From assembly GCA_029266015.1 (NCBI GenBank), contig JAJUFK010000094.1, forward strand, positions 1-8,537: a stretch of DNA of 8,537 nt. Reading direction: 5' to 3'. The notes under the pieces are model-generated. The model was not told where the DNA came from, did not search any database, and worked only from the letters and a program-made list of their open reading frames with translations. Shown here in pieces: positions 1-7,745 of this stretch (its first letter is position 1; every line of letters starts with the position of its first letter). A program made the translations under genes and the position numbers. The stretch comes from Bacteroidota bacterium. Lineage in GTDB: Bacteria > Bacteroidota > Bacteroidia > Bacteroidales > UBA1715.

Positions 1-549
1 AAGTTAAAACCTTTTGAAACAAGTTTTAATGATATTAAAACTATTATTGAGGGATCTACTTCAATAGATCAGGCTATAGATTATAAAATTGCTATGCAAA
101 TTCCAAGGAATCAATTAGGTGGGCAAGCCAATTCTGTGATTAATTCGTTAACATCAGCAGCTGCATCAAAAGGGGTAGATGCTGCCGTAGGTGATTTTGT
201 AGATCTTTCTATTCTTGCTACAGGGTCTGTTGCTAATCCTAAATTTAAAACTGTTCTTGGAAATATGACTTCGGGTGTGTTTAATTCTATAAAAGACCAA
301 GCAAAATTGCGTTTACAACAAGAACAAGAAAGACTTAAAGCTCAAGCTCAACAAGAAGCTCAGGAAAAATTAGATGCTGCTAAATTGCAAGCTCAACAAG
401 AGGCAGAACGTAAGAAAAAGGAATTAGAAGCAAAAGTTCAAGCCGAAAAGCAAAAGCAAACAGAAGCAGCTAAACAAGAATTAAATAAACAAACCGATGC
501 TCTGAAAAAAGATGCTAAAAAGCAATTAGATGGAGTATTAAAAAGATAA
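1..549 (+). CDS. AsmA-like outer-membrane-assembly family protein, C-terminal fragment (5' end outside window)
   Basis: The reading frame is open from base 1 to the TAA at 547-549, so this is the last 182 residues of a longer gene. The first in-window ATG, at 94, is internal: sense codons continue upstream of it and conserved-looking sequence spans it. Residues 24-90 of the fragment (DYKIAMQIPRNQLG, then VGDFVDLSILATGSVANPKFK) resemble the end of the AsmA C-terminal region in Bacteroidota AsmA-family proteins, a short beta-rich segment ending in a G-x-xxNPK-like turn. From about residue 98 to the end the chain is almost wholly Gln, Ala, Glu, Lys and Leu, which predicts a long charged helix or coiled coil. 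AsmA relatives are inner-membrane-anchored periplasmic proteins linked to envelope lipid and outer-membrane homeostasis. The BrkB gene follows after 3 bp, so the two are probably co-transcribed. The family call rests on a short conserved stretch; the coding frame itself is certain. Confidence 0.72.
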   Translation, partial: KLKPFETSFNDIKTIIEGSTSIDQAIDYKIAMQIPRNQLGGQANSVINSLTSAAASKGVDAAVGDFVDLSILATGSVANPKFKTVLGNMTSGVFNSIKDQAKLRLQQEQERLKAQAQQEAQEKLDAAKLQAQQEAERKKKELEAKVQAEKQKQTEAAKQELNKQTDALKKDAKKQLDGVLKR

Positions 550-552
550 CAT

Positions 553-1884
553 ATGACTCAACTTAAGAAAAAAAGTGGAGTAATTGCAAAATTACTTACA
601 TTTATCACTAATGATATTTGGAGTATCAATATTAAAAAACTTTCGAGTGGACAATCATTTCTTATACGTTTAGTACGAGTTATTATTCTTGCAGTTCGTG
701 GTTTCAATGAAGACAGATGTATTGAAAAGGCTTCGGCTCTTACTTATTACACGTTATTTTCGCTTGTGCCTATAGCAGCTATGGCTTTTGGAATTGCCAA
801 AGGATTTGGTTTTGATGCATATTTAGAAGAGTTTCTTACGCAAAAATTTCATGACAAACAAGAACTACTTAAGCAAATACTTGAATTTAGCAATTCTATG
901 TTAGCTAATGCTCGTGGTGGAGTGATTGCAGGTATAGGTATTGTAGTGTTATTATGGTCAGTAATTAAAGTCTTAGGAAATATTGAAAGTTCATTTAATG
1001 AAATATGGGCGGTAAATAAACAACGAACATTTGTGAGAAAAATAAGTGATTATCTTACAATTATGTTATTAGCACCTATTTTTATTATTATTTCAAGTAG
1101 TGCTACTTCACAAATTTCTTTATACATTACTTCATTACAAAAAACTGTACCATGGGTTTCAGAAGTATATGGGCTTATTTCTATTGCTTTAAATTTATTG
1201 CCGTATAGTTTGATTTGGTTAGCATTTGCATTTTTATATATTGTAATGCCAAATACAAAAGTATCTTTTAAATCAGCTTTTTTAGGTGGAGTAATTGCCG
1301 GTATTGTGTTTCAGGTAATACAGTATTTTTATATAAAATTCCAAGTTGGTGTAACTTCATATAATGCCATCTATGGTAGTTTTGCAGCAATACCGTTGTT
1401 TTTATTTTGGATGCAACTTTCATGGATTATAGTTCTTATGGGTGCAGAAATTGCGTATGCTACTCAAAATGTGAAAAACTTTGAGTTTGAGGTTGAAACT
1501 AAACAATTGAGTCACTCGCTTAAAATGAAACTTTCTTTGTGGGTAATGCATAGAATTGTTTTAGATTTTGAACAAGGTTTACCGCCACAAACGTCTGAAC
1601 AATTAAGTAATTCACTTGATATACCGCATCGTATTACTAAAATGATACTCAATATTTTACTTGATGCACATTTGATACATGAAACCAAAACCGGTGATGA
1701 AAAATCATTTGGATATTCTCCGGCATTAAGTACCGATACACTTTCTGTCTCATATTGTATTGATTCTATTCATAATGGAGGTATCAACAATATAGAAATA
1801 GAACATATTGAGGAATTCAATACTATTACCAAAGTCTTTGAAACGTGGAAAGTCCAGAATGATATGTTGTTGAAACGAGTGTAA
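553..1884 (+). CDS. YihY/virulence factor BrkB family inner-membrane protein
   Basis: This complete 443-residue protein belongs to the YihY/BrkB family, once misnamed ribonuclease BN. Its members are polytopic inner-membrane proteins whose substrate is not firmly established; transport or envelope roles have been proposed. After a cytoplasmic N-terminus with an amphipathic stretch near 36-50, hydrophobic segments lie at about 62-84, 122-141, 168-193, 205-232, 240-262 and 278-302, giving the usual six-helix core. Family-typical sequence includes ALTYYTLFSLVPI (62-74), FNEIWAV (148-154), the MPNTKVSFKSAFLGG stretch (232-246) and YNAIYGSF followed by a hydrophobic helix ending GAEIAY (270-302). 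Residues about 310-443 are a soluble extension; 318-377 looks like a winged-helix-type fold, seen in many Bacteroidota members. The ATG at 553 follows the AsmA stop by 3 bp, and the TAA overlaps the next start by one base, so this is a middle operon gene. The family call is strong; the biochemical function is unknown. Confidence 0.9.
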   Translation: MTQLKKKSGVIAKLLTFITNDIWSINIKKLSSGQSFLIRLVRVIILAVRGFNEDRCIEKASALTYYTLFSLVPIAAMAFGIAKGFGFDAYLEEFLTQKFHDKQELLKQILEFSNSMLANARGGVIAGIGIVVLLWSVIKVLGNIESSFNEIWAVNKQRTFVRKISDYLTIMLLAPIFIIISSSATSQISLYITSLQKTVPWVSEVYGLISIALNLLPYSLIWLAFAFLYIVMPNTKVSFKSAFLGGVIAGIVFQVIQYFYIKFQVGVTSYNAIYGSFAAIPLFLFWMQLSWIIVLMGAEIAYATQNVKNFEFEVETKQLSHSLKMKLSLWVMHRIVLDFEQGLPPQTSEQLSNSLDIPHRITKMILNILLDAHLIHETKTGDEKSFGYSPALSTDTLSVSYCIDSIHNGGINNIEIEHIEEFNTITKVFETWKVQNDMLLKRV

Positions 1885-3164
1885 TGTTCGTTATGAAATA
1901 CATAGTTTTTATTTATTTTTTCTTGTATTCTTATGTTTGTTTTGGTCAAAAAGAAACAGTATTAAAGCATATTACCGCATTATCATCGCCACAGATGTAT
2001 GGTAGAGGATATGTGCATAATGGAGTAGGAGTTGCTGCCGATTATATTGATTCATGTTTTTATTCGTATAAATTACAAACATGTAAAACCTTAGAAGGAT
2101 ATAGGCAACGTGTAACATTTAATGTGAATACGTTTCCCAGTATTGTAACGTTATGTATAAATGATACAATTGATTTGACGCCCGGTCTAGATTTTATAAT
2201 TGCTTCAAATTCTCCTGCAGCAAAGTACAAAACCGCCAATATAGTAAAAACAACAAAACTTCAAATTGCGCAAGGTACATTGTTAGATGTATCGTTACGT
2301 AATTCTATACTGGTGCTTGATGAACGATTGTGTAATGTTACAAATGAACGAATTGAAGAAGTTACAAAAGGATTTCAGGCGTTACGTTATCAAAAAAATG
2401 AATTTAAGGCAGTTGTCGAAATTTCTAATAAAAAACTTACGTGGGATGTGTCTGAACGTGTAGGTACGTTTCCTTATTTTTATGTGAATTCGAGTCGTGT
2501 GCCAACTACTATTTCATCAATTTCATATCATGTAGAGCAATCATATATTCCAAAATATACAACATATAATATATGTGGTTTTGTGCCGGGAACCGTTTAT
2601 CCAGATTCTCTTATTGTAATTACTGCACATTATGACCATTTGGGAATGATGGGGAGTAAAACTATGTTCCCGGGTGCAAACGACAATGCCAGTGGTGTTG
2701 CAATGATGTTGACTTTGGCGGAATATTATGCACAACATCCACCTCACAAGACTATTGTGTTTATAGCACTCACAGGCGAAGAAGTGGGATTGAAAGGGGC
2801 ATTTGCGTTTGTAGAAAATCCACCAATTTCAATGAAAAATATAAATTTTCTTATAAATATTGATTTGGCAGGAACCGGTGATGAGGGAATTCAGATAGTA
2901 AACAGTACAGTATATAAACAAAAAGCAGCAATTATTGATTCTATTAATGCAAAGCATTCTTATATGCCAGAAGTTAAAAAACGAGGAGAAGCTTGCAATA
3001 GCGACCATTGCCCGTTTTATATGAAAGGAGTACCTTCATTTTTTATATATACTCTTGGTGGAATAAAAGCGTATCATGATATATTTGATAAACTGGAAAC
3101 TTTGCCGCTTACTCGTTTTAATGAATATAATGCTTTATTAAAAGAGTTTATAAATTTGTTGTAA
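1884..3164 (+). CDS. Secreted M28-family zinc aminopeptidase
   Basis: This complete 426-residue protein is a two-zinc peptidase of family M28 (aminopeptidase Y/Fxna type), which removes N-terminal residues from peptides outside the cytoplasm. All catalytic positions are visible: H249 and D251 in AHYDHLG, bridging D267 in GANDNASG, general base E299 and ligand E300 in TGEEVG, D327 in NIDLAG, and final ligand H398 in AYHDIFD. The SDHCPF block (373-378) is also typical. An N-terminal hydrophobic stretch ending in CFGQ (to about residue 22) looks like a signal peptide cleaved after Gly21. C19 lacks a good lipobox, so lipidation is unlikely but not excluded. Residues about 25-235 form an N-terminal domain with no clear signature. 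The ATG at 1884 overlaps the preceding stop (TAATG), suggesting translational coupling. An in-frame ATG at 1893 (MKYIVF) would give a more conventional signal peptide and is a fair alternative start. Export to the periplasm or outside is inferred; the substrate is unknown. Confidence 0.9.
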   Translation: MFVMKYIVFIYFFLYSYVCFGQKETVLKHITALSSPQMYGRGYVHNGVGVAADYIDSCFYSYKLQTCKTLEGYRQRVTFNVNTFPSIVTLCINDTIDLTPGLDFIIASNSPAAKYKTANIVKTTKLQIAQGTLLDVSLRNSILVLDERLCNVTNERIEEVTKGFQALRYQKNEFKAVVEISNKKLTWDVSERVGTFPYFYVNSSRVPTTISSISYHVEQSYIPKYTTYNICGFVPGTVYPDSLIVITAHYDHLGMMGSKTMFPGANDNASGVAMMLTLAEYYAQHPPHKTIVFIALTGEEVGLKGAFAFVENPPISMKNINFLINIDLAGTGDEGIQIVNSTVYKQKAAIIDSINAKHSYMPEVKKRGEACNSDHCPFYMKGVPSFFIYTLGGIKAYHDIFDKLETLPLTRFNEYNALLKEFINLL

Positions 3165-3217
3165 GGGGTATTAATTTGTTAAAGATATATTTGAACAAAT
3201 ATAACCTATTATTTTAG

Positions 3218-3252
3218 CACATAGCACTAAAATCTTTTTTTAGCGCTATGTG
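3218..3252. terminator. Hairpin between convergent genes, probable terminator
   Basis: Arms of 15 bases at 3218-3232 (CACATAGCACTAAAA) and 3238-3252 (TTTTAGCGCTATGTG) enclose a 5-base loop. Read on the + strand the stem has one A-C mismatch; read on the - strand the same position is a G-U wobble, so the fold is unbroken. It lies 53 bp past the stop of the M28 gene and 17 bp past the stop of the large - strand gene, the expected place for a terminator serving converging transcripts. A clear U-tract after the stem is absent in both directions, so the intrinsic-terminator call is moderate. Confidence 0.6.
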
Positions 3253-3269
3253 TCTATTAATAAATGTTA

Positions 3270-6200
3270 TTATAAATCTAATTTGATAATCGATTTTGTT
3301 CTTACTTGTCCTTCAGATTCTATTTGAATAAGATATACACCTTTTTTGTATGAACTCATATCAATATATTCGGTATGTTGTCCTTCCGATAATTTTTTAA
3401 GAGTTTTTGTATATACTATAGTTCCATTAGCTGTTGCCACCGAAATGGTAACGTTTGCTTTTTTTGTTGTAGTAAACACTACATAGGCTTTATCTTTCAC
3501 CGGATTAGGCGATACAAATACACTTTGTTCTTTTACAATAGGTTCCTCAATACTTGATGGTACATCTACTTGTAAATCAAATGCTTTGGTAAGAGGTTCT
3601 TTATTACCAACGCTGTCGGTAGCTATACAAGTAAACGTATACGAATTGCCTGGTTCAGCAATAAATTCATATTCGGTACGAGTTGTAGAACCCAGTATAG
3701 CTATATTTCCTTCGTTATTTTTATTAACATATAATGAATATGATAATACCCCCGATTCAGTATCAGAAGCATTCCAAAATAATGGTATTATTGGAGAATT
3801 AGATCCGCTAGTATATAAAGTATGTATTTCTGATTGTGGAATATTTTCGTCAATATAATTAGTGTAGGTGTTGGTAACAATTGGTGGATTGGCATCAAAG
3901 AAAATGGTAGCTTTATTAGAAATAGCTGTTTGTTCTCCAATTTCTGGTTGTAAATTTATTGTAAAACCAACAATTCCTTCTCCTTGTGGAGCAATTGTAT
4001 TTGGAGGTAAAAATCCTGCATAGGGGTCTTCATTTATGTCGAATGTTATTGTATCGAGTGTAATATAATGCCAACGAGCTATACCTGTAATTGTGTCAAA
4101 ATGTGCTGAAATTCTTACTATCGAAGGTAATGTAGGACGTAAATCAATATCGGTAGTAAATTCATATCCACCTTGTGGTATTGCAATAGTTGTATCGCCA
4201 AAGGTTACAAATTTGAGATTAAATGAACTTAAGTCAAATAGCGTTTTGTCTAGTGTATCTATAATAATTACTTCGGAGGCTGGAGCAGTAGCACTAGCTT
4301 TGTTTTCAAAGTATATAGAATAATTATAGTCAATATTTTTAGGTACAAAATTTTTATCACCAAATCCTTTAGGTCCTACCATTTCATTAGGGTCGAATGA
4401 TGATACTGCTCTAATTTTTTGATTTTGTACAGGTTTGTTATTAAATGGAGGATCTTTTTCTTTGTTTGGATTATTTGGATCAGGTTTAGGTTTTCTACAT
4501 TCATTTTCGGCGTTGTAATTGTCGTATATATCTAATCCTAATTCTATTACAGCTATAGATAGTTTATATGCTTTTAGAGGACCAATAAATTCTGCTGCGC
4601 AGGTAAATGTAGAGCGAGAAATAGTCCATAAATGTGAGGTAAGAGGTTGTGGATCGCCGTATTTTAAACCATATAATGTTTGTGATATACTGCTAATACA
4701 AGCTACACCTGGTAATTGTTCATTTAATATTCCTATTATCCCATTTGCAAGTGCAGTAGCCTGAGCCCATCGAATGCAACTTGCAACATCAGGATTTACT
4801 GGAGATTGAAAATAGGGAGGGCTTATCCAAGCGTACATTTCAACATTAGTAGGTGTTTTAAGACGGAATTTAAGAGTATGTGTTTCACCGGCTGGTATAG
4901 AAGGAACAAATAAAGGATATAATCGTCCTTTGAATGGTTTTCCCTCATACATATCTATATCCATATATATTGGTAGAGAATCAAGCATGTATTTCCATAC
5001 AGTATCTTTTGTTTCGGGTAAACTCATACTTAATGAAGAAAAATCTATATCGATACCTTCGCCTCGTGGTAATAAAATCCATAACGGAACTCCGGTAGCA
5101 TCAACTTTTCCTGTGTTACCATAGGTTACTGAGTATGTTTGCCAACGATTAAATAAAATTCTATCGCGACCAACTATACTTACCCAAGGTTCTGCTTTAC
5201 CTCCTTGTTCTATAGTAAATGATGCTGTTTTGGTAAGTTTTGTGCCGTTAGAAAGTAATACGCATACATCAAATACTCCTGCAGGAATACCACGTAAATT
5301 AAACATTCCACGTAGTACGCCACGTTCTACAAGCATAGTTGTGTCAGGATTATAGATAATACCATTTTTTTCTATCCATATTTTTGAATCTTCGCGGAAA
5401 CCTCCGCCAAATATTGATATCGTTACATCACCTGAATTTCCTCCTACATGAGGTGTAAAATCTCGTATTCCTAATATTTCTATAAATTGTGTAGCGGTGT
5501 CTTCGCCTGCAGCATTTTTTGCAATTAATTGTATATAAAAAGTCCCTGGAGTAGTATATGTGTGTTTGGCCGATGCGTTGGTTGAGGTAGTTTGATCACC
5601 AAAATCCCATGTATATGTATCTGCATTTTTCGATGTGTTTATGGTAGCTATATCGTATAAATTTTGGTATAGACTAAATTCAGCTGTAGGAGCAGGTAAA
5701 AATTCTGTGCGAAGTATATATGAACCATAACCTGTCCAGTGAGGAACTAATAAATATAAAGTGTCTTCATAGGTTTTTGAAAGTGATACTGAAGCAGTAA
5801 CGCCATATGAACCTCCGGCAAGTTGTGTTGTTTTATTTTTTGCAAAAATACGTAGATTGTCAACTTGTAATCCATTGGTTGTACTTAGGCTAAATCGAAT
5901 ATTTCCATTTTTAGGTAACACTACCATATACCAGTCCTGAGTGTCAAAGGTTTTAATATTTCTATAATAAAGACGACCTGTTATAGAATCATTGAGTGAA
6001 ATTTTTTGAGCGGATTGCACAGAATTATTTGAAATGGAGTCGTTAGCATATGTTGCAGGAGTAAATAGATTTTTAAGTGTATATGAACCGTATCCAGTCC
6101 AACGAGGTACCCGAATGTAATAAGTTCCTGGTGTAAGATTAGGATATGAAACTGTTGCTGATATTCCATATGAGCCACTTGTAATAAGAGTAGCAGCGTC

Positions 6201-7541
6201 TTTGTCAAAAAGCTGAAGATTATCTACTTGTAATGTAGATTCGCACAGAATTGAGAATGAAAGTTGTCCATCGTCAGGTATAGAAACCTTAAACCAGTCT
6301 ACATTATCATATGTATTTGACTTTCTATAATATAATCGTCCGGTGATAGAGTCATTGAGTAAAATTTCTTGAGCTACTTGTATGCTATCATTATTAAAAT
6401 TGTCGGCATTATAACTTGCTGGGGTAAATTGGTTTTTGAGTATATACGAGCCATAACCGGTATACCATGGAATATGGATATAATATGTGCCTGCGGTAAG
6501 GTTTGGGTATGAAACGTTAGCCGAACCCCCATATGAACCGCCTATAATTTTTGTAATAGTATCGGAGTCAAACAACTCTAAATTATTTACTTGAAGGGTA
6601 GTTTCACATGTTACGGTAAATGTAAGTGCTCCATCATCGGGTATAGTTACCGAAAACCAATCATCATTGTCATATATCCCTGCTTGTTGGTAATGTAATT
6701 GTCCTGTCACTGAATCATTTAATCCAAAAAATTGAGCCTGAGAAATTACATTATTAGGTTCTACATCGTTTGTTAAGTTGGCTACAACAAAAGTATTAGA
6801 AATAGTATACGAACCATAACCAGTCCAACGAGGAATTTTTACATAATAGGTTCCAGCAAGCAAATTATTAGAAGTTACGGTAGCTGTTGTCCCATAAGAA
6901 CCATTTGTAATTAACGATGTTTTATTTACATCGTATAAGCCAATATTATCAACTTGTAATGTTGATTCGCAAGTTACTTGAATTTGAATTCGTCCGTTGT
7001 CTGGAATAGTTACTGCATACCAATCCACATTATCGAAGTAGGTGCCATTTTTATAAAATAATCTACCCGTACTATATGAATTTACCGTAAGCGTTTGTGC
7101 ATTATCTGCAATATCATTAGGTTCGATATCAGAAATGTACAAAGCTTGGGTAAATAAATTTGAAATAATATATGAACCCTCCCCTGTCCAATGAAATATT
7201 TTAATAAAGTATGTGCCAGGCGATAGATTAGCATAACTTGCTGTACCTGTAGCACCATAACTGCCACTTGTTAAAAGTGTAGATTTATCTTTGTCATACA
7301 ATTGCACATAATCTACTTGTAAAGTTCCGGAGCAACTGACAGAAACTGTAAGTTTTCCATCATCGGGAATTGTAACCATATACCAGTCTACATCGCCGGC
7401 AGTCATAGTGCCTGTTTCCGATTCGTTGAGAATTATAGTATTTGCTTGTTCTACAGTATTATTAGGTTCGGTTTCTGCAAAACTGTTGAATGAGTATAAG
7501 AGTAAACTGCTTACTCCTATAATTTGTAAGAATTGTTTCAT
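3270..7541 (-). CDS. Large T9SS-secreted surface protein with five PPC-like repeats, PKD, TIG-like and FN3-like domains
   Basis: This 1423-residue protein has a signal peptide (1-22, cleavage after SFA), so it crosses the inner membrane by Sec. Modules in order: five PPC-like beta domains at about 24-138, 139-259, 260-380, 381-501 and 502-621; a PKD domain at 622-691 (YTWDFGD at 643-649, HTYTTPG from 660); an IPT/TIG-like domain at 692-781; a beta-rich region at about 782-905 resembling conserved surface-protein repeats (YGNTGKVDATGVPLW); an unassigned region at 905-1015 with Cys 922, 948, 981 and 1015; a Pro/Asn/Lys-rich linker at about 1016-1041; a conserved module at 1046-1228 opening SSFDPNEMVGPKGFG and closing NKATIFFDANPP, like the domain seen in many Bacteroidota and planctomycete surface proteins; an FN3-like domain at about 1236-1325; and a T9SS type A sorting domain at 1340-1423. 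No enzyme active site is visible, so adhesion or ligand binding at the cell surface is inferred. It is transcribed alone from a probable promoter near 7593-7624. Confidence 0.9.
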   Translation of the reverse strand: MKQFLQIIGVSSLLLYSFNSFAETEPNNTVEQANTIILNESETGTMTAGDVDWYMVTIPDDGKLTVSVSCSGTLQVDYVQLYDKDKSTLLTSGSYGATGTASYANLSPGTYFIKIFHWTGEGSYIISNLFTQALYISDIEPNDIADNAQTLTVNSYSTGRLFYKNGTYFDNVDWYAVTIPDNGRIQIQVTCESTLQVDNIGLYDVNKTSLITNGSYGTTATVTSNNLLAGTYYVKIPRWTGYGSYTISNTFVVANLTNDVEPNNVISQAQFFGLNDSVTGQLHYQQAGIYDNDDWFSVTIPDDGALTFTVTCETTLQVNNLELFDSDTITKIIGGSYGGSANVSYPNLTAGTYYIHIPWYTGYGSYILKNQFTPASYNADNFNNDSIQVAQEILLNDSITGRLYYRKSNTYDNVDWFKVSIPDDGQLSFSILCESTLQVDNLQLFDKDAATLITSGSYGISATVSYPNLTPGTYYIRVPRWTGYGSYTLKNLFTPATYANDSISNNSVQSAQKISLNDSITGRLYYRNIKTFDTQDWYMVVLPKNGNIRFSLSTTNGLQVDNLRIFAKNKTTQLAGGSYGVTASVSLSKTYEDTLYLLVPHWTGYGSYILRTEFLPAPTAEFSLYQNLYDIATINTSKNADTYTWDFGDQTTSTNASAKHTYTTPGTFYIQLIAKNAAGEDTATQFIEILGIRDFTPHVGGNSGDVTISIFGGGFREDSKIWIEKNGIIYNPDTTMLVERGVLRGMFNLRGIPAGVFDVCVLLSNGTKLTKTASFTIEQGGKAEPWVSIVGRDRILFNRWQTYSVTYGNTGKVDATGVPLWILLPRGEGIDIDFSSLSMSLPETKDTVWKYMLDSLPIYMDIDMYEGKPFKGRLYPLFVPSIPAGETHTLKFRLKTPTNVEMYAWISPPYFQSPVNPDVASCIRWAQATALANGIIGILNEQLPGVACISSISQTLYGLKYGDPQPLTSHLWTISRSTFTCAAEFIGPLKAYKLSIAVIELGLDIYDNYNAENECRKPKPDPNNPNKEKDPPFNNKPVQNQKIRAVSSFDPNEMVGPKGFGDKNFVPKNIDYNYSIYFENKASATAPASEVIIIDTLDKTLFDLSSFNLKFVTFGDTTIAIPQGGYEFTTDIDLRPTLPSIVRISAHFDTITGIARWHYITLDTITFDINEDPYAGFLPPNTIAPQGEGIVGFTINLQPEIGEQTAISNKATIFFDANPPIVTNTYTNYIDENIPQSEIHTLYTSGSNSPIIPLFWNASDTESGVLSYSLYVNKNNEGNIAILGSTTRTEYEFIAEPGNSYTFTCIATDSVGNKEPLTKAFDLQVDVPSSIEEPIVKEQSVFVSPNPVKDKAYVVFTTTKKANVTISVATANGTIVYTKTLKKLSEGQHTEYIDMSSYKKGVYLIQIESEGQVRTKSIIKLDL
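3273..3524 (-). other. T9SS type A C-terminal sorting domain (coding segment)
   Basis: The last 84 residues (1340-1423) of the large surface protein begin with VFVSPNPVKDKAYV, continue through beta strands with VTISVATANGTIV and end with MSSYKKGVYLIQIESEG and a basic KSIIKLDL-type tail. SPNP, GxxV, the KGVYLI(Q/R)I block and the final lysine match the por-secretion tail that directs Bacteroidota proteins through the type IX system, after which it is removed and the protein is often attached to surface lipopolysaccharide. It implies that the organism encodes a T9SS elsewhere. Confidence 0.92.
5679..7472 (-). repeat. Five tandem PPC-like domain repeats (121-residue, 363-bp period)
   Basis: Within the large surface protein, five units follow one another: 7472-7128 (115 aa), 7127-6765, 6764-6402 and 6401-6039 (121 aa each), and 6038-5679 (120 aa). 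Shared landmarks are EPNN/EPND at the start, (N/D)xxDW about 34 residues in, IPDDG, LQVD(N), GSYG, GTYYI and WTGYGSY. Unit 1 lacks about six residues before its DVDW. Units 4 and 5 have lost the EP of the opening motif (FNND, ISNN), and unit 5 also lacks the Cys and the IPDDG form. Prepeptidase C-terminal domains are beta-sandwich modules usually attached to secreted peptidases. The units match in protein more than in DNA, so the duplications are not recent. Confidence 0.85.
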
Positions 7542-7592
7542 ATATGATGTTTTAAGTATCTTATTTTAAATGGGATGTAACATATTTTTCTG

Positions 7593-7624
7593 CAAAAATA
7601 TAGTTTTTGAAATTGATAAGTCAA
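7593..7624 (-). promoter_or_regulatory. Candidate Bacteroidota promoter for the large surface protein gene
   Basis: On the - strand TATTTTTG (7600-7593) fits the Bacteroidota -7 consensus TAnnTTTG, and a TTG (7624-7622) lies 21 bases upstream, where the -33 element is expected. Transcription would start near 7585-7588, giving a leader of about 45 bases before the ATG at 7541. AT-rich DNA yields such matches by chance, so position is the main support. Confidence 0.5.
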
Positions 7625-7695
7625 TTTTTTTTTATTAAAAAGTGTAAGATCGTATTAATATGTGGTTGTATTAAATTATTGTATATGATGTTACG

Positions 7696-7728
7696 TTTGA
7701 TAATTCAACTAAAAAATAACTATATTTG
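7696..7728 (+). promoter_or_regulatory. Candidate Bacteroidota promoter for the antiporter gene
   Basis: TTTG at 7696-7699 is followed after 21 bases by TATATTTG at 7721-7728, a full match to the Bacteroidota -33/-7 pattern (TTTG, 19-21 bases, TAnnTTTG). Transcription would begin about 5-7 bases later, leaving a leader of only about 10-13 bases before the ATG at 7746. The A-rich stretch TAAACAAAAC just before the start fits translation initiation in this phylum, which does not rely on Shine-Dalgarno pairing. Confidence 0.62.
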
Positions 7729-7745
7729 TTTTTAAACAAAACTTT

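Noticed and set aside
94..549. A stand-alone 151-residue gene starting at ATG 94
   Set aside because: The frame stays open upstream to base 1, and the AsmA-like sequence runs across position 94, so this Met is internal.
1884..1950. M28 protein as a lipoprotein anchored at Cys19
   Set aside because: The residues before Cys19 (SYV) do not form a good lipobox, and CFG-Q is a more natural signal peptidase I site.
2541..2747. Open frame on the - strand inside the M28 gene
   Set aside because: It lies opposite the catalytic core (H249 to D267) of a clearly conserved enzyme and encodes no recognisable protein.
3586..5124. Four + strand open frames (3586-3858, 4093-4323, 4519-4764, 4930-5124)
   Set aside because: All are antisense to the continuous 1423-codon gene with its clear domains; their compositions are shadows of that coding strand.
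5981..7267. Two - strand open frames (5981-6208, 7082-7267) within the repeats
   Set aside because: They are out-of-frame readings of the repeated PPC-coding DNA in the same gene.
5679..7472. Regularly spaced repeats as a possible CRISPR or other DNA-level array
   Set aside because: The period is 363 bp, in frame and conserved as protein rather than DNA, which is a coding repeat.
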